Shown: positions 38,200-49,053, numbered from the stretch's first letter. The stretch: 64,000 nt of DNA from Enterobacter sp. kpr-6 (GCF_900116015.1 NZ_FOYH01000002.1:838537-902536); one strand, 5' to 3'. Made by a program: numbers and translations. The notes: generated by a model not told the origin, from the letters alone.

Positions 38200-39978
38200 T
38201 TAATAAGGTTCTTGTACATTTTCATGAAGAAAGTCTTGGGTAAATTCATTACCAGATGATTCCGTTGAAGCAATTTCTTTCAGAAAAGCAATTATTGGCA
38301 AATGATTATCATCTAACCCTATAGTTTTAGAAAATTCATATGCAGATAAAGGTTTCCCTTTTTGCTTATCATACTGATAGTTATGTGCGTGTTCAAAATT
38401 CCTAATCGATACATACCGTTTTGCGTAACCACCATTATCAGATATATTTACTACAGATTCCCATATTGTATCGTTAAGTGACCAAGCACTATTAGCTTTA
38501 GGAGTTTCATTATCCTTTTTTAGCACTCGCACGCCTTTTTCATAAATATATCTTTCATCTGAATCATGGATAATGTGAAGTCTAATTTTAAAGGTGCTTA
38601 GGACTTCCAAGAAAAAAGGTATATTATTTTTACTGCCTGTATTCAAAACAAAAATCTCTTTATTAGCATAAAATCTGTCTAATAACTCTCTCAATACAAT
38701 TGCTTCTGTATCACCTTCAACAAGTATAACCTCATCTGCAAAAAAACTTTCGCAAATATGCGGGTTAAATCTATTAAGCATCATGACTTTTTCTTTTACT
38801 TCTTCGCTTTTTGTAAATAAATTTTCTTTGGTTTGATATATATGTGTTGCTCCATCATCCCCAGCTACAAATCTTACAAGAGATGTATGCTCCTTACTAA
38901 GATCTATAAGCTGAGGGTCATGTGATATACAGATAATTTGATAATTATCTTGGGAAGCTATATTGTACAAAGTTTCACGAAACCTTCGCTTATTACTTGG
39001 ATGCAAATAAAGCTCCGGTTCTTCAAAAAGAATGATATTCTTTTTAATATCAGCTCCATCAGAGCCGTCCTTTGTATCTCTAAAAATACCTAATATATTT
39101 ACTATAGCTTGCCTTATCAAAGCGTGTCCATGTAAGTCAAACTGTCTATAGTTCCCAGAGCTATCCATTTCCTCAATTTGAGATTTGATAACTTGCAATT
39201 TTTCTACAATTGCTATATCTGCATTATCGTCAGATTTCGGCCCAATGGAAATACTAAAATCACTTTCAAAAGCTTTACAAAGATCCATCGGTTTAAATGG
39301 ATCCGACTGTATCTTTATTTCCATTTCAGGAAACGTTTTATTGAAATACCTATTTGCTTTTGTGGCTATTTCACTTAATAAATCTTCCCCTTCAACTTTC
39401 TCTTGTAGAGCTTTAACTGCTCTAAAAGCCTCATCATATTCTTTTTGGTGGTTTTTCTGCAAATTTTTAATGATCCTAGTTTTAATTTCCTTATCAAGCC
39501 AAGCAGTTAATGCTTTGATATTTGGTATCGCTTCTATATAAATTATATTAGGGCAAGCATTAGTCAATATAGTGTCTATGCCACCAAATCCACCAGTTAT
39601 ATATTGTTGCGTGTTAGGATCAAACGTTTCTTTTTTTGCCGTCTCGTTTGGATTAACCCATACTTTTCTTATTTTTACTTGATTGTCACGATCAACCCAT
39701 TTATCAAGCCCTTTGCCAGCAAAGCTTTTATCATCTGATTCCTCTTTTATAAATACAGCTTCAATCATTATTGGTTTTTTAAAATCATGATTATGAAAAT
39801 CAGTTGGCAATGCTTTTTCAGAAGGTGAAGTAAAATATTTATAAGCATGTAATATGCTTGATTTGCCAATGTTATTCTTACCAAAAACAAATACTATATT
39901 ATTCTCATTAAAGGTAATAACATTATCGTCGCCATTAATAGCTCTAAAATTTTCTATCTTTAGTGTCTTAAGTTTCAT
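38200..39978 (-). CDS. OLD-family ATPase/TOPRIM nuclease
   Basis: 592 residues from the ATG at 39978, which has GGAGGATGT upstream; a longer in-frame start at 40059 is not supported. ABC/SMC-type ATPase: Walker A GKNNIGKS (33-40), Walker B IILFEEPELYLHP (315-327), His in CISHDPQ (350-356). A C-terminal TOPRIM domain follows: LVEGDTE (Glu421) and HDSDE (Asp472, Asp474). OLD nucleases act in phage exclusion; GajA of Gabija is a relative. No UvrD-like helicase or reverse transcriptase gene lies beside it, so it looks like a stand-alone OLD. Base composition is strikingly AT-rich compared with all neighbours, a sign of recent transfer. Confidence 0.88.
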   Translation of the reverse strand: MKLKTLKIENFRAINGDDNVITFNENNIVFVFGKNNIGKSSILHAYKYFTSPSEKALPTDFHNHDFKKPIMIEAVFIKEESDDKSFAGKGLDKWVDRDNQVKIRKVWVNPNETAKKETFDPNTQQYITGGFGGIDTILTNACPNIIYIEAIPNIKALTAWLDKEIKTRIIKNLQKNHQKEYDEAFRAVKALQEKVEGEDLLSEIATKANRYFNKTFPEMEIKIQSDPFKPMDLCKAFESDFSISIGPKSDDNADIAIVEKLQVIKSQIEEMDSSGNYRQFDLHGHALIRQAIVNILGIFRDTKDGSDGADIKKNIILFEEPELYLHPSNKRRFRETLYNIASQDNYQIICISHDPQLIDLSKEHTSLVRFVAGDDGATHIYQTKENLFTKSEEVKEKVMMLNRFNPHICESFFADEVILVEGDTEAIVLRELLDRFYANKEIFVLNTGSKNNIPFFLEVLSTFKIRLHIIHDSDERYIYEKGVRVLKKDNETPKANSAWSLNDTIWESVVNISDNGGYAKRYVSIRNFEHAHNYQYDKQKGKPLSAYEFSKTIGLDDNHLPIIAFLKEIASTESSGNEFTQDFLHENVQEPY

Positions 39979-40987
39979 ACATCCTCCATGCAAATCATGT
40001 AAAGAAAGGTGACATCCTAAGATACCTCTGAAAACTTTGACAAAAAATTTATTTCGCACGCTTAAATATTTGGATAAATAAACACTGTTTTTTTATCCAA
40101 GTACAAATATATGTAAGCGAATAGTTAACTTCCAATCTCGATTAGGTATTTTGCGGCCCTCGGCACGCTCATCAAATGCCCATAGTCTTCACGTATAGAT
40201 TCTCTATCTCACATCTCATTTTATATGTGTAACCTCGCTACGTTGTATTGACGCAGCCATAAAGCTGCAAAATAAAAATATTGTGGACAAAAACGGCACT
40301 ACACCGCCATGACGATAAATTTTTTCAGTTCTAATTTTCTTCAAAGGCCCCTGCCAGACCGCATCAGTGCTAGCGTCTTCGGCCAAAAGTACTACTGAAA
40401 AAGTTGAAAAGAATTTCAGCGTTTTTCAGTTTCTGTATCATTTGAATTACTGGCAAAGAATGCAGCTTATTGATTTGACAGGATTAATAAATTTTTCGTC
40501 ACTTTTTTTAAGTGAACCCGTGAAGCTAAAAATAATTAAGCCATTGAAATTTAGATATTTAATACTCAGAAAAACTGAAAAGTGTTCACAGAAAAATTGC
40601 TGTGCCGGGCATAGCCCTGCCACCCGGCCACCGATACTCACATCCGATTTGTAGCAGACAGAAGAAGCTCCAGCGCCTTTTCTCTGTCCTGCTACGGCAG
40701 CGCATCAATCAGCTCTTTTACCCAGTCCTGTCCTTTCAATGCACTGGCTAATCGTGTGTGAAAACGAAATACACATCACGAACGTGTGCCCGCATTCAGC
40801 GTCGAGCAGTAGAAGTAAGCATCAGCTAATTAAGGATGTTTACGATAGGTCGTGGGGACCTTCGCATATGCCAGATTTTCCGGGCAGGTCATTTTCGATT
40901 TGACTCATTACTGTCGGAAAATGCCACAAATATGGCACAAGGTGCTTTTGCAGATTTAGTGAATATCGCGTGGAGCCGCGTGATTAG
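39979..40987. other. AT-rich gap with decayed sequence between OLD gene and thrW
   Basis: About 1 kb without an intact gene. On the minus strand around 40795-40650 a frame reads FRFHTRLASALKGQDWVKEL, then IDALP and a TAG stop, then QDREKALELLLSATNRM and another stop. This looks like the decayed C-terminus of an unknown protein split by a nonsense codon. A 95-codon plus-strand frame at 40367-40654 shows no family signature. I see no intact integrase next to the tRNA. Confidence 0.4.
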
Positions 40988-41063
40988 TGGTGCCGATAAT
41001 AGGAGTCGAACCTACGACCTTCGCATTACGAATGCGCTGCTCTACCAACTGAGCTATATCGGC
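40988..41063 (-). tRNA. thrW: tRNA-Thr(CGT)
   Basis: 76 bases including encoded CCA. The minus strand starts GCCGATATAGCTCAGTTGG; the anticodon loop reads TTCGTAA (CGT); the T arm is GGTTCGACTCC. It sits beside proA as thrW does in E. coli, where prophage CP4-6 is integrated. It is the likely attachment site for the accessory DNA to its left. Confidence 0.97.
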
Positions 41064-41177
41064 CCTGAAAAGGACGTGCTCACGAGCGTGAACACGGGTT
41101 GGAAGATTAAAACTAACCGGGTGATGCGTCAATGCCCCTGGGAATCAAACGGCTACTTTTGCATCACCCCGGTGTTT

Positions 41178-42431
41178 TTAAGCACGAATGGTATCGTCGC
41201 CAAAACCGATCCACTTGTAGGTGGTCAGCGCTTCAAGTCCCATCGGGCCGCGTGCGTGCAGCTTCTGCGTGCTGACGGCGACTTCTGCGCCCAGACCAAA
41301 CTGTGCGCCGTCGGTGAAGCGCGTGGAGGCGTTCACGTATACCGCTGAAGAATCCACTTCATTCACAAAGCGATTAGCGTTGCGCAGCGTGCGGGTGAGG
41401 ATCGCGTCGGAGTGCTGAGTTCCGTGCTCGCGGATGTGAGCGATCGCATCATCAAGATCGGCGACGATCTTAACATTCAGATCCAGCGACAAATACTCAT
41501 CGTCGTACTGTTCTGCTTTCACCGCTTCAATCGATGCCGGACCGCCTTGCAACAGAGCCAGCGCAGCCTCATCAGCGTGTAACGTCACGCCGCTGTCAGC
41601 CATCTGCTGGCTGAGCGCAGGCAGGAAAGTCTGCGCGATGGACGCATTCACCAGCAGCGTTTCAACCGTGTTACAGGTGCTCGGACGCTGGGTTTTGGCA
41701 TTCACGATAATCTTCAGCGCCGGGGCGAATTCTGCGGTGTCATCCACGTAGATATGGCAGACGCCAATCCCACCGGTGATCACCGGGATGGTGGACTGCT
41801 CGCGGCACAGCTTGTGCAGCCCCGCGCCGCCGCGTGGGATCAGCATGTCGATGTATTTATCCATGCGCAGCATCTCGTTCACCAGCGCACGATCCGGGCT
41901 TTCAATGGCCTGCACCGCACCGGCGGGCAGACCGCACTCTTCCAGCGCCTGCTGGATGACCTTGACGGTCGCGGCATTGGTGCGCCAGGTTTCTTTACCG
42001 CCGCGCAAAATGGCGGCGTTGCCGGTTTTCAGGCACAGCGAGGCGACATCGACGGTGACGTTCGGGCGCGCTTCATAAATCACGCCCACCACGCCGAGCG
42101 GTACACGGCGGCGTTCGATGCGCAGGCCGCTGTCGAGCAGACCGCCATCAATCACCTGCCCTACCGGATCGGCGAGATTGCACACCTGGCGCACATCGTC
42201 GGCAATGCTTTTTAAGCGTGCGGGCGTCAGCGCCAGACGGTCGAGCATCGCTTCGCTTAAGCCGTTGCGACGCGCTTCCAGCACGTCCTGCTCGTTCGCC
42301 AGCAGGATCTCTTCACTGCGAGCTTCCAGATAGTCGGCCATTTTTTCCAGCACGCGATTTTTTTCGCGGGCGGAAAGCTGCGCCAGTTTGTACGACGCTG
42401 CTTTCGCAGCGATGCCCATTTGTTCCAGCAT
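41178..42431 (-). CDS. proA: Gamma-glutamyl phosphate reductase
   Basis: 417 residues, same length as E. coli ProA. Aldehyde-dehydrogenase-fold enzyme that reduces glutamyl-5-phosphate to glutamate-5-semialdehyde in proline synthesis. Catalytic Cys lies in [15 protein letters not shown](P) region includes [19 protein letters not shown]. Starts [13 protein letters not shown]. It follows proB by 11 bases in one operon that reads toward thrW. Confidence 0.98.
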   Translation of the reverse strand: MLEQMGIAAKAASYKLAQLSAREKNRVLEKMADYLEARSEEILLANEQDVLEARRNGLSEAMLDRLALTPARLKSIADDVRQVCNLADPVGQVIDGGLLDSGLRIERRRVPLGVVGVIYEARPNVTVDVASLCLKTGNAAILRGGKETWRTNAATVKVIQQALEECGLPAGAVQAIESPDRALVNEMLRMDKYIDMLIPRGGAGLHKLCREQSTIPVITGGIGVCHIYVDDTAEFAPALKIIVNAKTQRPSTCNTVETLLVNASIAQTFLPALSQQMADSGVTLHADEAALALLQGGPASIEAVKAEQYDDEYLSLDLNVKIVADLDDAIAHIREHGTQHSDAILTRTLRNANRFVNEVDSSAVYVNASTRFTDGAQFGLGAEVAVSTQKLHARGPMGLEALTTYKWIGFGDDTIRA

Positions 42432-42442
42432 ACCTCTGCTCC

Positions 42443-43546
42443 TTAGCGGGTGATCATGTCGTCGCGATGGACGGCAACCGGGCCATATTCATATCCCAGA
42501 ATAGCGTCGATCTCTTGCGAATGGTGGCCGGCAATACGGCGCAGCGCATCGCTGTTATAGCGGCTGACGCCGTGGGCAATGTCGCGCCCTTCCAGGTTGC
42601 GGATGCGGATGACTTCACCACGGGAGAAATTCCCGCTGACTTCTTTGATGCCCTTCGGCAGCAGGGAGCTACCGCGCTCAAGGATGGCGGCGGTGGCCCC
42701 TTCATCGACGGTGAGTTCGCCTGCGGGCGGTGCGCCAAAGATCCAGCGCTTGCGATTCTCCAGCGGGGACGCCTGCGCGTGAAAGCGTGTGCCAACCGGG
42801 ATGCCCGCCATCACATCGCCAATCACGCCAGGCTTGCTGCCTGCGGCGATGATGGTGTCGATCCCGGCGCGGCAGGCGACGTCGGCGGCCTGCAATTTGG
42901 TGCCCATGCCGCCCGTACCGAGGCCGGAGACGCTGTCGCCCGCGATGGCGCGCAGCGCATCGTCGATACCGTAAACGTCTTTAATCAGTTCTGCATCCGG
43001 GTTGTTACGCGGATCGGCAGTGAACAGGCCTTGCTGATCGGTCAGCAGCAGCAGCTTGTCGGCCCCGCCGAGAATAGCCGCCAGCGCAGAAAGATTATCG
43101 TTGTCGCCCACTTTGATTTCAGCGGTGGCGACAGCATCGTTCTCGTTAATCACCGGCACGATATTGTTATCCAGCAGGGCACGCAGGGTGTCGCGGGCGT
43201 TGAGAAAACGCTCACGATCTTCCATGTCGGCACGCGTCAGCAGCATCTGGCCGATATGGATCCCGTAGATCGAAAAAAGCTGTTCCCAGAGCTGGATCAG
43301 GCGGCTCTGCCCTACCGCGGCAAGGAGTTGTTTGGAGGCGATGGTTGCGGGCAGTTCGGGATAGCCTAAATGCTCGCGCCCGGCGGCGATGGCCCCGGAC
43401 GTGACAATCACAATTCGGTGCCCGGCAGCATGAAGCTGCGCGCACTGGCGTACTAATTCCACAATATGGGCGCGATTCAGGCGGCGCGATCCGCCCGTTA
43501 AAACACTGGTGCCGAGTTTTACCACCAGCGTCTGGCTGTCACTCAT
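42443..43546 (-). CDS. proB: Glutamate 5-kinase
   Basis: 367 residues from the ATG at 43546 ([19 protein letters not shown]), the E. coli length; longer upstream frames are not supported. Amino-acid-kinase domain (to about residue 260), with [23 protein letters not shown] and [11 protein letters not shown] [12 protein letters not shown], then a C-terminal PUA domain. First step of proline synthesis, feedback-inhibited by proline in the family. First gene of proBA, divergent from phoE. Confidence 0.98.
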   Translation of the reverse strand: MSDSQTLVVKLGTSVLTGGSRRLNRAHIVELVRQCAQLHAAGHRIVIVTSGAIAAGREHLGYPELPATIASKQLLAAVGQSRLIQLWEQLFSIYGIHIGQMLLTRADMEDRERFLNARDTLRALLDNNIVPVINENDAVATAEIKVGDNDNLSALAAILGGADKLLLLTDQQGLFTADPRNNPDAELIKDVYGIDDALRAIAGDSVSGLGTGGMGTKLQAADVACRAGIDTIIAAGSKPGVIGDVMAGIPVGTRFHAQASPLENRKRWIFGAPPAGELTVDEGATAAILERGSSLLPKGIKEVSGNFSRGEVIRIRNLEGRDIAHGVSRYNSDALRRIAGHHSQEIDAILGYEYGPVAVHRDDMITR

Positions 43547-43735
43547 GATTCTCTGCCGTTCAACAAATAGGGAAATGGATATCAGTCTGACGTTGTAACA
43601 GGAGTCAACGCGCTTGCCAACCCGCAGCGTAAAAAGCGGAACAGTTTGTTGCGCGGGATCAGCAAGCGTAGCGGCAGATTTTGACGGATTTATTGCAGTA
43701 GCAATAAAAGTGAGTTTTTTCAAATTATTCCGAGA

Positions 43736-43753
43736 TTGTCATAAAACGTTCAT
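43736..43753 (+). promoter_or_regulatory. Pho box of phoE
   Basis: TTGTCATAAAACGTTCAT agrees with the PhoB box CTGTCATA(A/T)A(A/T)CTGTCA(C/T) in two 7-base repeats four bases apart. It lies about 85 bases before the phoE ATG. Phosphate-starvation control is expected. Confidence 0.75.
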
Positions 43754-43836
43754 TGCCGGACGTTAAAACCCTTCATGTTTTTTCACGGGGCATAAGCCCA
43801 GCGAATATTAGCGTGACTTTCAAATCGGGAATCAAA

Positions 43837-44898
43837 ATGAAAAAGAGTACTCTGGCATTAGTGGTAATGAGCATTGTTGCTTCTGCATCTGTACAGGCGG
43901 CTGAAGTTTATAACAAGAATGGCAACAAGCTGGATCTGTACGGCAAAGTGAAAGCCATGCACTACTTCAGCGACGAGCCAACCGCTGATGGCGATACCAC
44001 CTATGTCCGTTTGGGTTTTAAAGGCGAAACGCAGATTAACGATCAAGTGACCGGTTTTGGCCGCTGGGAAGCAGAATTTGCCGGTAACAAAATCGAAGGC
44101 GCAACCGATGCACAGAAAACCCGTCTGGCGTTCGCGGGTGTGAAAATCAAAGATTTCGGCTCACTGGATTACGGTCGTAACCTCGGCGTGCTGTACGACG
44201 TGCAGGCGGCAACCGATATGTTCCCGGAATTCGGCGGTGACTCGCTGGGTAAAACCGATAACTTCATGACCAAACGTACCACTGGCGTGGCGACTTACCG
44301 CAACACCGATTTCTTCGGTGCGGTGGAAGGTCTGGACCTGACCCTGCAATACCAGGGTAAAAACGAAGGAACGCGCGCCGCCAACAAACAGAACGGCGAC
44401 GGCTGGGGCACCTCTCTGGCGTATGATTTCGGCGGCAGCCCGGTAACCATCACCGGTGCGTATGCCAACTCTGATCGTACCGATCTGCAGGAAGCGTCAA
44501 CCCGCGGTCAGGGCGAGAAAGCGGAAGCCTGGGGCACCAGCATCAAATTTGATGCCGACAATGTTTACCTCGCAGCAATGTACGCGGTGGCAAATAACAT
44601 GACCCCGATCTCCGGCGGTTTTGCGAACAAAGCGGAAAACTTTGAAGCCGTGGCGCAGTACCAGTTCGACTTCGGCCTGCGTCCGTCCCTGGGCTATGTG
44701 CAGTCGAAAGGGAAAGACATCGAAGGCGGTATCGGCGACGAAGACCTGGTTAAATACATCGACGTGGGCCTGACCTACTACTTCAACAAAAACATGTCTG
44801 CGATGGTGGATTACAAAATCAACCAGATCGACGACGACAACGCGCTGGGCCTGAGCAGCGACGACGTGGTTGCGGTTGGCCTGACCTACCAGTTCTAA
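43837..44898 (+). CDS. phoE: Outer membrane phosphoporin PhoE
   Basis: 353 residues from the ATG at 43837. Signal peptide 1-21 ([21 protein letters not shown]). Mature start [25 protein letters not shown]; terminal YQF with C-terminal Phe; 16-stranded general porin. Locus (proB-phoE-crl) and Pho box identify it as PhoE rather than OmpC/OmpF. Favours anions such as phosphate. Confidence 0.96.
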   Translation: MKKSTLALVVMSIVASASVQAAEVYNKNGNKLDLYGKVKAMHYFSDEPTADGDTTYVRLGFKGETQINDQVTGFGRWEAEFAGNKIEGATDAQKTRLAFAGVKIKDFGSLDYGRNLGVLYDVQAATDMFPEFGGDSLGKTDNFMTKRTTGVATYRNTDFFGAVEGLDLTLQYQGKNEGTRAANKQNGDGWGTSLAYDFGGSPVTITGAYANSDRTDLQEASTRGQGEKAEAWGTSIKFDADNVYLAAMYAVANNMTPISGGFANKAENFEAVAQYQFDFGLRPSLGYVQSKGKDIEGGIGDEDLVKYIDVGLTYYFNKNMSAMVDYKINQIDDDNALGLSSDDVVAVGLTYQF

Positions 44899-44920
44899 GC
44901 CCAACTGACGCATAAAAGAA

Positions 44921-44953
44921 AACGCCCTTCAGTTCATGAAGGGCGTTTTTTTA
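44921..44953 (+). terminator. Terminator after phoE (shared with crl)
   Basis: AACGCCCTTCA / TGAAGGGCGTT stem with a 5-base loop, followed by seven T residues, between the convergent phoE and crl genes. The A-rich run on the left would serve crl on the other strand. Confidence 0.9.
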
Positions 44954-44969
44954 TGGATGCTTTGCGGGA

Positions 44970-45371
44970 TCAGGCGGAAAGTTTAACCGGCTGCTTTTTG
45001 AAATCATCAGCAGGTTCAAGTTTAAGTTCCAGCGTGGCCAGCAGGTCGCGCGCACGATTGTGGAATTCACGCAGCGTGTGCTCAAGCCGGTCGGTGACTT
45101 CTTTATCTTTGATCGCAACAGGCTGCCAGTGGCCGTCTTTGTCGAACATGCCGAACTGGTAGCTGTAGGTGAAACGTGTTTCCTGGGCTTCCATTATCAT
45201 CCACCAGCCCCAGAACTCACGCTTTTCAGGGGCGGGCTTTACGTTAACGCAAACCGCCAGGCAGTCGAAGAAAAACCGGTTGTCTTCACACTGCTCTTCC
45301 CGGATATACGGGCCAAGCGAGGTGAATTTTTTGATAAGCCTGCTTCTCGGGTGTCCACTCGGTAACGTCAT
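44970..45371 (-). CDS. crl: Sigma-S-assembly factor Crl
   Basis: 133 residues (as in E. coli). Crl binds RpoS and promotes its association with core RNA polymerase, raising expression of sigma-S genes including curli. Conserved segments: [51 protein letters not shown] and [10 protein letters not shown]. Monocistronic, convergent with phoE. Confidence 0.97.
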   Translation of the reverse strand: MTLPSGHPRSRLIKKFTSLGPYIREEQCEDNRFFFDCLAVCVNVKPAPEKREFWGWWMIMEAQETRFTYSYQFGMFDKDGHWQPVAIKDKEVTDRLEHTLREFHNRARDLLATLELKLEPADDFKKQPVKLSA

Positions 45372-45428
45372 TGCGATCTCCTTATATGAAGCAACTGTTT
45401 TACCAAACCAATATAAATTAGCAACGCA

Positions 45429-46676
45429 TTAACGCAATTTATGATTCATCCAGTCAGTAATTTCCAGAAGTGCCTTATCAAAGTTGCGGTAAACCGGCTT
45501 AAACGGGATCTCCAGCAGCTTGCCTTCAGTAGATGAAGAAGTAATCAACCGGGACTCTTCTTCCGGGCTGAACGGATCGTTTTTCCAGAAGCCGGAGAGC
45601 ATCGGCGTCGGGCAGCGGCGGCCCAGTAATCCCTGCGTTTTTAATGAATAGCGGTTCAGTTCAACGCGCAGCGCCTCGTCGGAAGCATCGTGCATACCCA
45701 GACGGCTGGCCAGCACGTCCAGATACATTTCCGGCACGTTAGCCTGTCGCGCCGGATCGCTCAGTAAAGCGTGTACAACCGGCCCCAGGCAGGCCACGGC
45801 TTTCAGGCGCTGTGATTCCAGATACGCCAGTCGTACCGCAACGTTCGCGCCAAAGCGAAACCCAAACGCCGCCACGCGCGTATGATCAATCCAGGGAATG
45901 CCCGGCAGCGCTTTCAGCACGTGCTGGTGCAACTGGCTTGAATCCTGGGTGAGCTTCCATTTGGAAGAGAAGCCAATCGACGGCATGTCCAGCGTCAGCA
46001 TGGCGATCCCCTTCGGCGCAAAATAGCGCTCATAGAGGGTGTAATAGTCGCTTTGCAGGCTGTCGAGCCCACCGCACATCAGCACCGTGGGGAACGGGCC
46101 GTCGCCTTTGGGCATGTGCAAAAACGCGGTCAGCGGCGCGCCGCCGGGGATGGGGATTTCCAGTTCACGTAGCGTACCCGGCAGGTGTTTAGCTGCTTCT
46201 TCATAGGCCCGGTTAGCCAGCGCCTGCGCCTGTTCAGCGAGATCGTCGCCTTTCAAATGCGGGTAAGCCGCGATGCTGTAAAGGTTGGAGGCATGGAGCC
46301 AGTAGCGACCACTTTTCGCCGCGTCTGCCTCCTCCTGAATGGCTTTTTGCTGCCAGGTCATCGCCTGCGTCGCCCATTCGTAGATCCAGTTACCGCCGCG
46401 ATAGCCGACCACCGTATCGTAAAGCTCGCTGTCGGTGCGTTCGGCGTCGCTCATCACGATGCGCGCCTGCACTTCAAGCAGCTCGCGCGGATCGATGCCG
46501 CGCCAGACCCACATCAGGCGGTTGAGCATGCGATACCAGCGGGGAACGTTTTTGCCATCGAGCGCCGACTGTACGGCGGGCTGAGTGCCATGCTGGAATC
46601 GACGTACCAGCGTGGATGTTTCGGGATGCTTAAATCGGGGTTTGAACAGGGTTTCGCTGAGGTTTTTCTGGGTCAT
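45429..46676 (-). CDS. frsA: FrsA, alpha/beta-hydrolase-fold regulator of fermentation/respiration
   Basis: 415 residues from the ATG at 46676 ([19 protein letters not shown]). N-terminal helical cap and C-terminal alpha/beta-hydrolase fold; [11 protein letters not shown] and [15 protein letters not shown] match the family. The nucleophile elbow reads GFRFGAN, lacking a canonical Ser, as in known FrsA. In E. coli it binds unphosphorylated IIA-Glc and affects fermentation; its enzymatic activity is disputed. Next to gpt as in E. coli. Confidence 0.95.
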   Translation of the reverse strand: MTQKNLSETLFKPRFKHPETSTLVRRFQHGTQPAVQSALDGKNVPRWYRMLNRLMWVWRGIDPRELLEVQARIVMSDAERTDSELYDTVVGYRGGNWIYEWATQAMTWQQKAIQEEADAAKSGRYWLHASNLYSIAAYPHLKGDDLAEQAQALANRAYEEAAKHLPGTLRELEIPIPGGAPLTAFLHMPKGDGPFPTVLMCGGLDSLQSDYYTLYERYFAPKGIAMLTLDMPSIGFSSKWKLTQDSSQLHQHVLKALPGIPWIDHTRVAAFGFRFGANVAVRLAYLESQRLKAVACLGPVVHALLSDPARQANVPEMYLDVLASRLGMHDASDEALRVELNRYSLKTQGLLGRRCPTPMLSGFWKNDPFSPEEESRLITSSSTEGKLLEIPFKPVYRNFDKALLEITDWMNHKLR

Positions 46677-46734
46677 TGCGCGCAAGCCTCCATGAATACG
46701 TCACTATGATCCATTGTAACCTGCCAGGCGCTAA

Positions 46735-46766
46735 ATAAAACAACGCCCGGCAAAACCGGGCGTTGT
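46735..46766 (-). terminator. Terminator after gpt
   Basis: CAACGCCCGG / CCGGGCGTTG stem, 5-base loop, followed on the minus strand by TTTTATTT. It lies 24 bases past the gpt stop. Confidence 0.85.
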
Positions 46767-46789
46767 CAGACATAAATTGTGCAAGGATA

Positions 46790-47248
46790 TTAGCGACCAG
46801 AGATTGGCGGAACGAACACCACGCCCATATCCCACGGCTGTTCAATCCAGGTATCCTGCGGGATATCAATAACGTAATCGTCAACCAGCGGTTTGCCAGC
46901 CGGTTTAGCGAAAATAGTTACGAAATGCGCTTTTGGATACATTTCGCGGATAGCAACGGCGGTACCGCCGGTATCCACCAGATCGTCGATCACGATGAAA
47001 CCTTCGCCATCCCCTTCAGCACGCTTAAGAACCGTCAGCTCGCGCTGATTGTCGTGGTCGTAGCTGGAGATGCAAACGGTATCAACATGGCGAATACCCA
47101 GTTCACGCGCCAGCAGTGCGCCTGGCACCAGACCGCCACGGCTAACGGCAATGATGCCTTTCCACTGTTCTGACGGCATCAGGCGAGCTGCCAGTTTGCG
47201 CGCGTGAATTTGCAACATGTCCCAGGTGACGACGTATTTTTCGCTCAT
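46790..47248 (-). CDS. gpt: Xanthine-guanine phosphoribosyltransferase
   Basis: 152 residues, E. coli length. PRPP-binding motif [15 protein letters not shown]; start [20 protein letters not shown]; end [10 protein letters not shown]. Salvages guanine, xanthine and, more weakly, hypoxanthine to nucleotides at the membrane face of the cytoplasm. Divergent from pepD. Confidence 0.97.
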   Translation of the reverse strand: MSEKYVVTWDMLQIHARKLAARLMPSEQWKGIIAVSRGGLVPGALLARELGIRHVDTVCISSYDHDNQRELTVLKRAEGDGEGFIVIDDLVDTGGTAVAIREMYPKAHFVTIFAKPAGKPLVDDYVIDIPQDTWIEQPWDMGVVFVPPISGR

Positions 47249-47509
47249 GTGAAGTGTCCCAGCCGATGTAATAAAGGCTTAAAAAGTGTTCGAGGGGAAA
47301 ATGGGTTGCGCGAGATTATAGAGAGGTGCCGCACTAAAAACCAGTGTTACGGGGCATCAGCGCCGCTTTTTACGTGCATCCCACTACCAGAGCAGTAATA
47401 AAGTGGTATTCTCACCTCCTTCATACAAGCATGACTTGTGGTCTGTTTTCATTCGCTAACCCTGTGACCTGTAAGTCTGTTTTGCGGGTCTACGTCAAGG
47501 AGACTTATC

Positions 47510-48967
47510 GTGTCTGAACTGTCTCAATTATCTCCACAGCCGCTGTGGGATATTTTTGCCAAAATCTGTTCTATTCCTCACCCGTCTTATCATGAAGAGC
47601 AACTGGCTGCGCACGTGATGGACTGGGCGAAAGAAAAAGGCCTCTTCGCCGAGCGCGACAGCGTCGGTAATATCCTGATCCGTAAGCCTGCCACTGCCGG
47701 TATGGAAAACCGTAAAGCCGTGGTTTTACAGGCGCATCTGGATATGGTGCCGCAGAAAAACAACGACACCGTGCATGACTTCACCAAAGATCCGATTCAG
47801 CCGTACATTGACGGCGAGTGGGTTAAAGCGCGCGGCACCACCCTGGGTGCAGACAACGGCATCGGTATGGCATCTGCCCTTGCGGTGCTGGCTGATGACA
47901 GCGTTGAACATGGCCCGCTGGAAGTGCTGCTGACCATGACCGAAGAAGCCGGCATGGACGGCGCATTCGGATTGCAGGCGAACTGGCTGCAGGCCGATAT
48001 TCTGATTAACACCGACTCCGAAGAAGAAGGTGAAATCTACATGGGTTGCGCGGGTGGCATCGACTTTACCGCCAATCTGCCGCTTGAGCGTGAAGCGGTT
48101 CCGGCTGGCTTCCAGAGCTTTAAACTGACCCTGAAAGGGCTGAAAGGCGGTCACTCCGGTGGTGAAATCCACGTGGGTCTGGGCAACGCCAACAAACTGC
48201 TGGTGCGTTTCCTGGCAGGCCACGCGGCTGAACTGGATCTGCGTCTGGTCGATTTCAACGGCGGCACGCTGCGTAATGCGATCCCGCGTGAAGCGTTCTC
48301 CACAGTGGCGGTTGCCGCTGACAAGGTTGAATCCCTGAAAGCGCTGGTTAACACCTACCAGGAAATCCTGAAAAACGAGCTGGCGATCAAAGAGAAAAAC
48401 CTGGTTGTGCTGCTTGAAGCGACCAGCAACGAGAAAGCCGCGCTGACCACGCAGTCTCGCGACACATTTGTTCGCCTGCTCAATGCGACCCCGAACGGCG
48501 TGATCCGCAATTCTGACGTGGCCAAAGGCGTGGTGGAAACCTCGCTGAACGTTGGCGTTGTGACCATGACTGACGACAATGTGGAAATTCACTGCCTGAT
48601 CCGTTCTCTTATCGACAGCGGTAAAGAGTATGTGGTGAGCATGCTGGATTCCCTGGGCAAACTGGCTGGCGCGAAAACCGACGCCAAAGGCAGCTACCCA
48701 GGCTGGCAGCCGGATGCGAACTCACCGGTGATGCATCTGGTGCGTGAGACGTATCAGCGCCTGTTCGATAAAACGCCGAACATTCAGGTGATTCATGCGG
48801 GTCTGGAATGCGGTCTGTTCAAGAAGCCATACCCGGAGATGGATATGGTGTCGATTGGGCCGACCATTACCGGGCCGCACTCCCCGGATGAGCAGGTTCA
48901 TATTGAAAGCGTGGGCCAGTACTGGATCCTGCTGACAGAACTGCTGAAAGCGATTCCGGCGAAGTAA
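47510..48967 (+). CDS. pepD: Aminoacyl-histidine dipeptidase (peptidase D)
   Basis: 485 residues (E. coli 485). M20-family dizinc dipeptidase: LQAHLDMVPQK (His/Asp ligands), TLGADNGIGMA, MTEEAGMDGAFG (catalytic Glu pair) and a terminal GPTITGPHSPDEQVHI. Hydrolyses Xaa-His and other dipeptides. AAGGAG precedes the GTG start at 47510. Followed by palindromic repeats and convergent dinB. Confidence 0.97.
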   Translation: MSELSQLSPQPLWDIFAKICSIPHPSYHEEQLAAHVMDWAKEKGLFAERDSVGNILIRKPATAGMENRKAVVLQAHLDMVPQKNNDTVHDFTKDPIQPYIDGEWVKARGTTLGADNGIGMASALAVLADDSVEHGPLEVLLTMTEEAGMDGAFGLQANWLQADILINTDSEEEGEIYMGCAGGIDFTANLPLEREAVPAGFQSFKLTLKGLKGGHSGGEIHVGLGNANKLLVRFLAGHAAELDLRLVDFNGGTLRNAIPREAFSTVAVAADKVESLKALVNTYQEILKNELAIKEKNLVVLLEATSNEKAALTTQSRDTFVRLLNATPNGVIRNSDVAKGVVETSLNVGVVTMTDDNVEIHCLIRSLIDSGKEYVVSMLDSLGKLAGAKTDAKGSYPGWQPDANSPVMHLVRETYQRLFDKTPNIQVIHAGLECGLFKKPYPEMDMVSIGPTITGPHSPDEQVHIESVGQYWILLTELLKAIPAK

Positions 48968-48972
48968 GTTCT

Positions 48973-49053
48973 CTCCCCTCACCCCGACCCTCTCCCACAT
49001 GGAGAGGGAGGATTTGCCCCCTCTCCCCTGGGGAGAGGGTTAGGGTGAGGGGG
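48973..49053. repeat. GC-rich palindromic intergenic repeat, copy 4
   Basis: Variant pair: CCCCTCACCCCGACCCTCTCCCACATGGAGAGGG is the left arm's layout, followed by a TTTG spacer and CCCCTCTCCCCTGGGGAGAGGG with a TTAGGGTGAGGGG arm. It fills the convergent pepD-dinB gap and touches the dinB stop. Loop bases differ from the other clusters. Confidence 0.85.

Noticed and set aside
38200..39978. Calling the OLD gene Gabija (GajA)
   Set aside because: No UvrD-like helicase (GajB) is next to it, and similarity cannot be measured here.
40367..40654. 95-codon plus-strand frame near thrW
   Set aside because: No similarity, no ribosome site, and it runs through decayed intergenic DNA.
42218..43369. 383-codon frame antisense to proB
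   Set aside because: A shadow of proB/proA codon bias; product has no recognisable domain.
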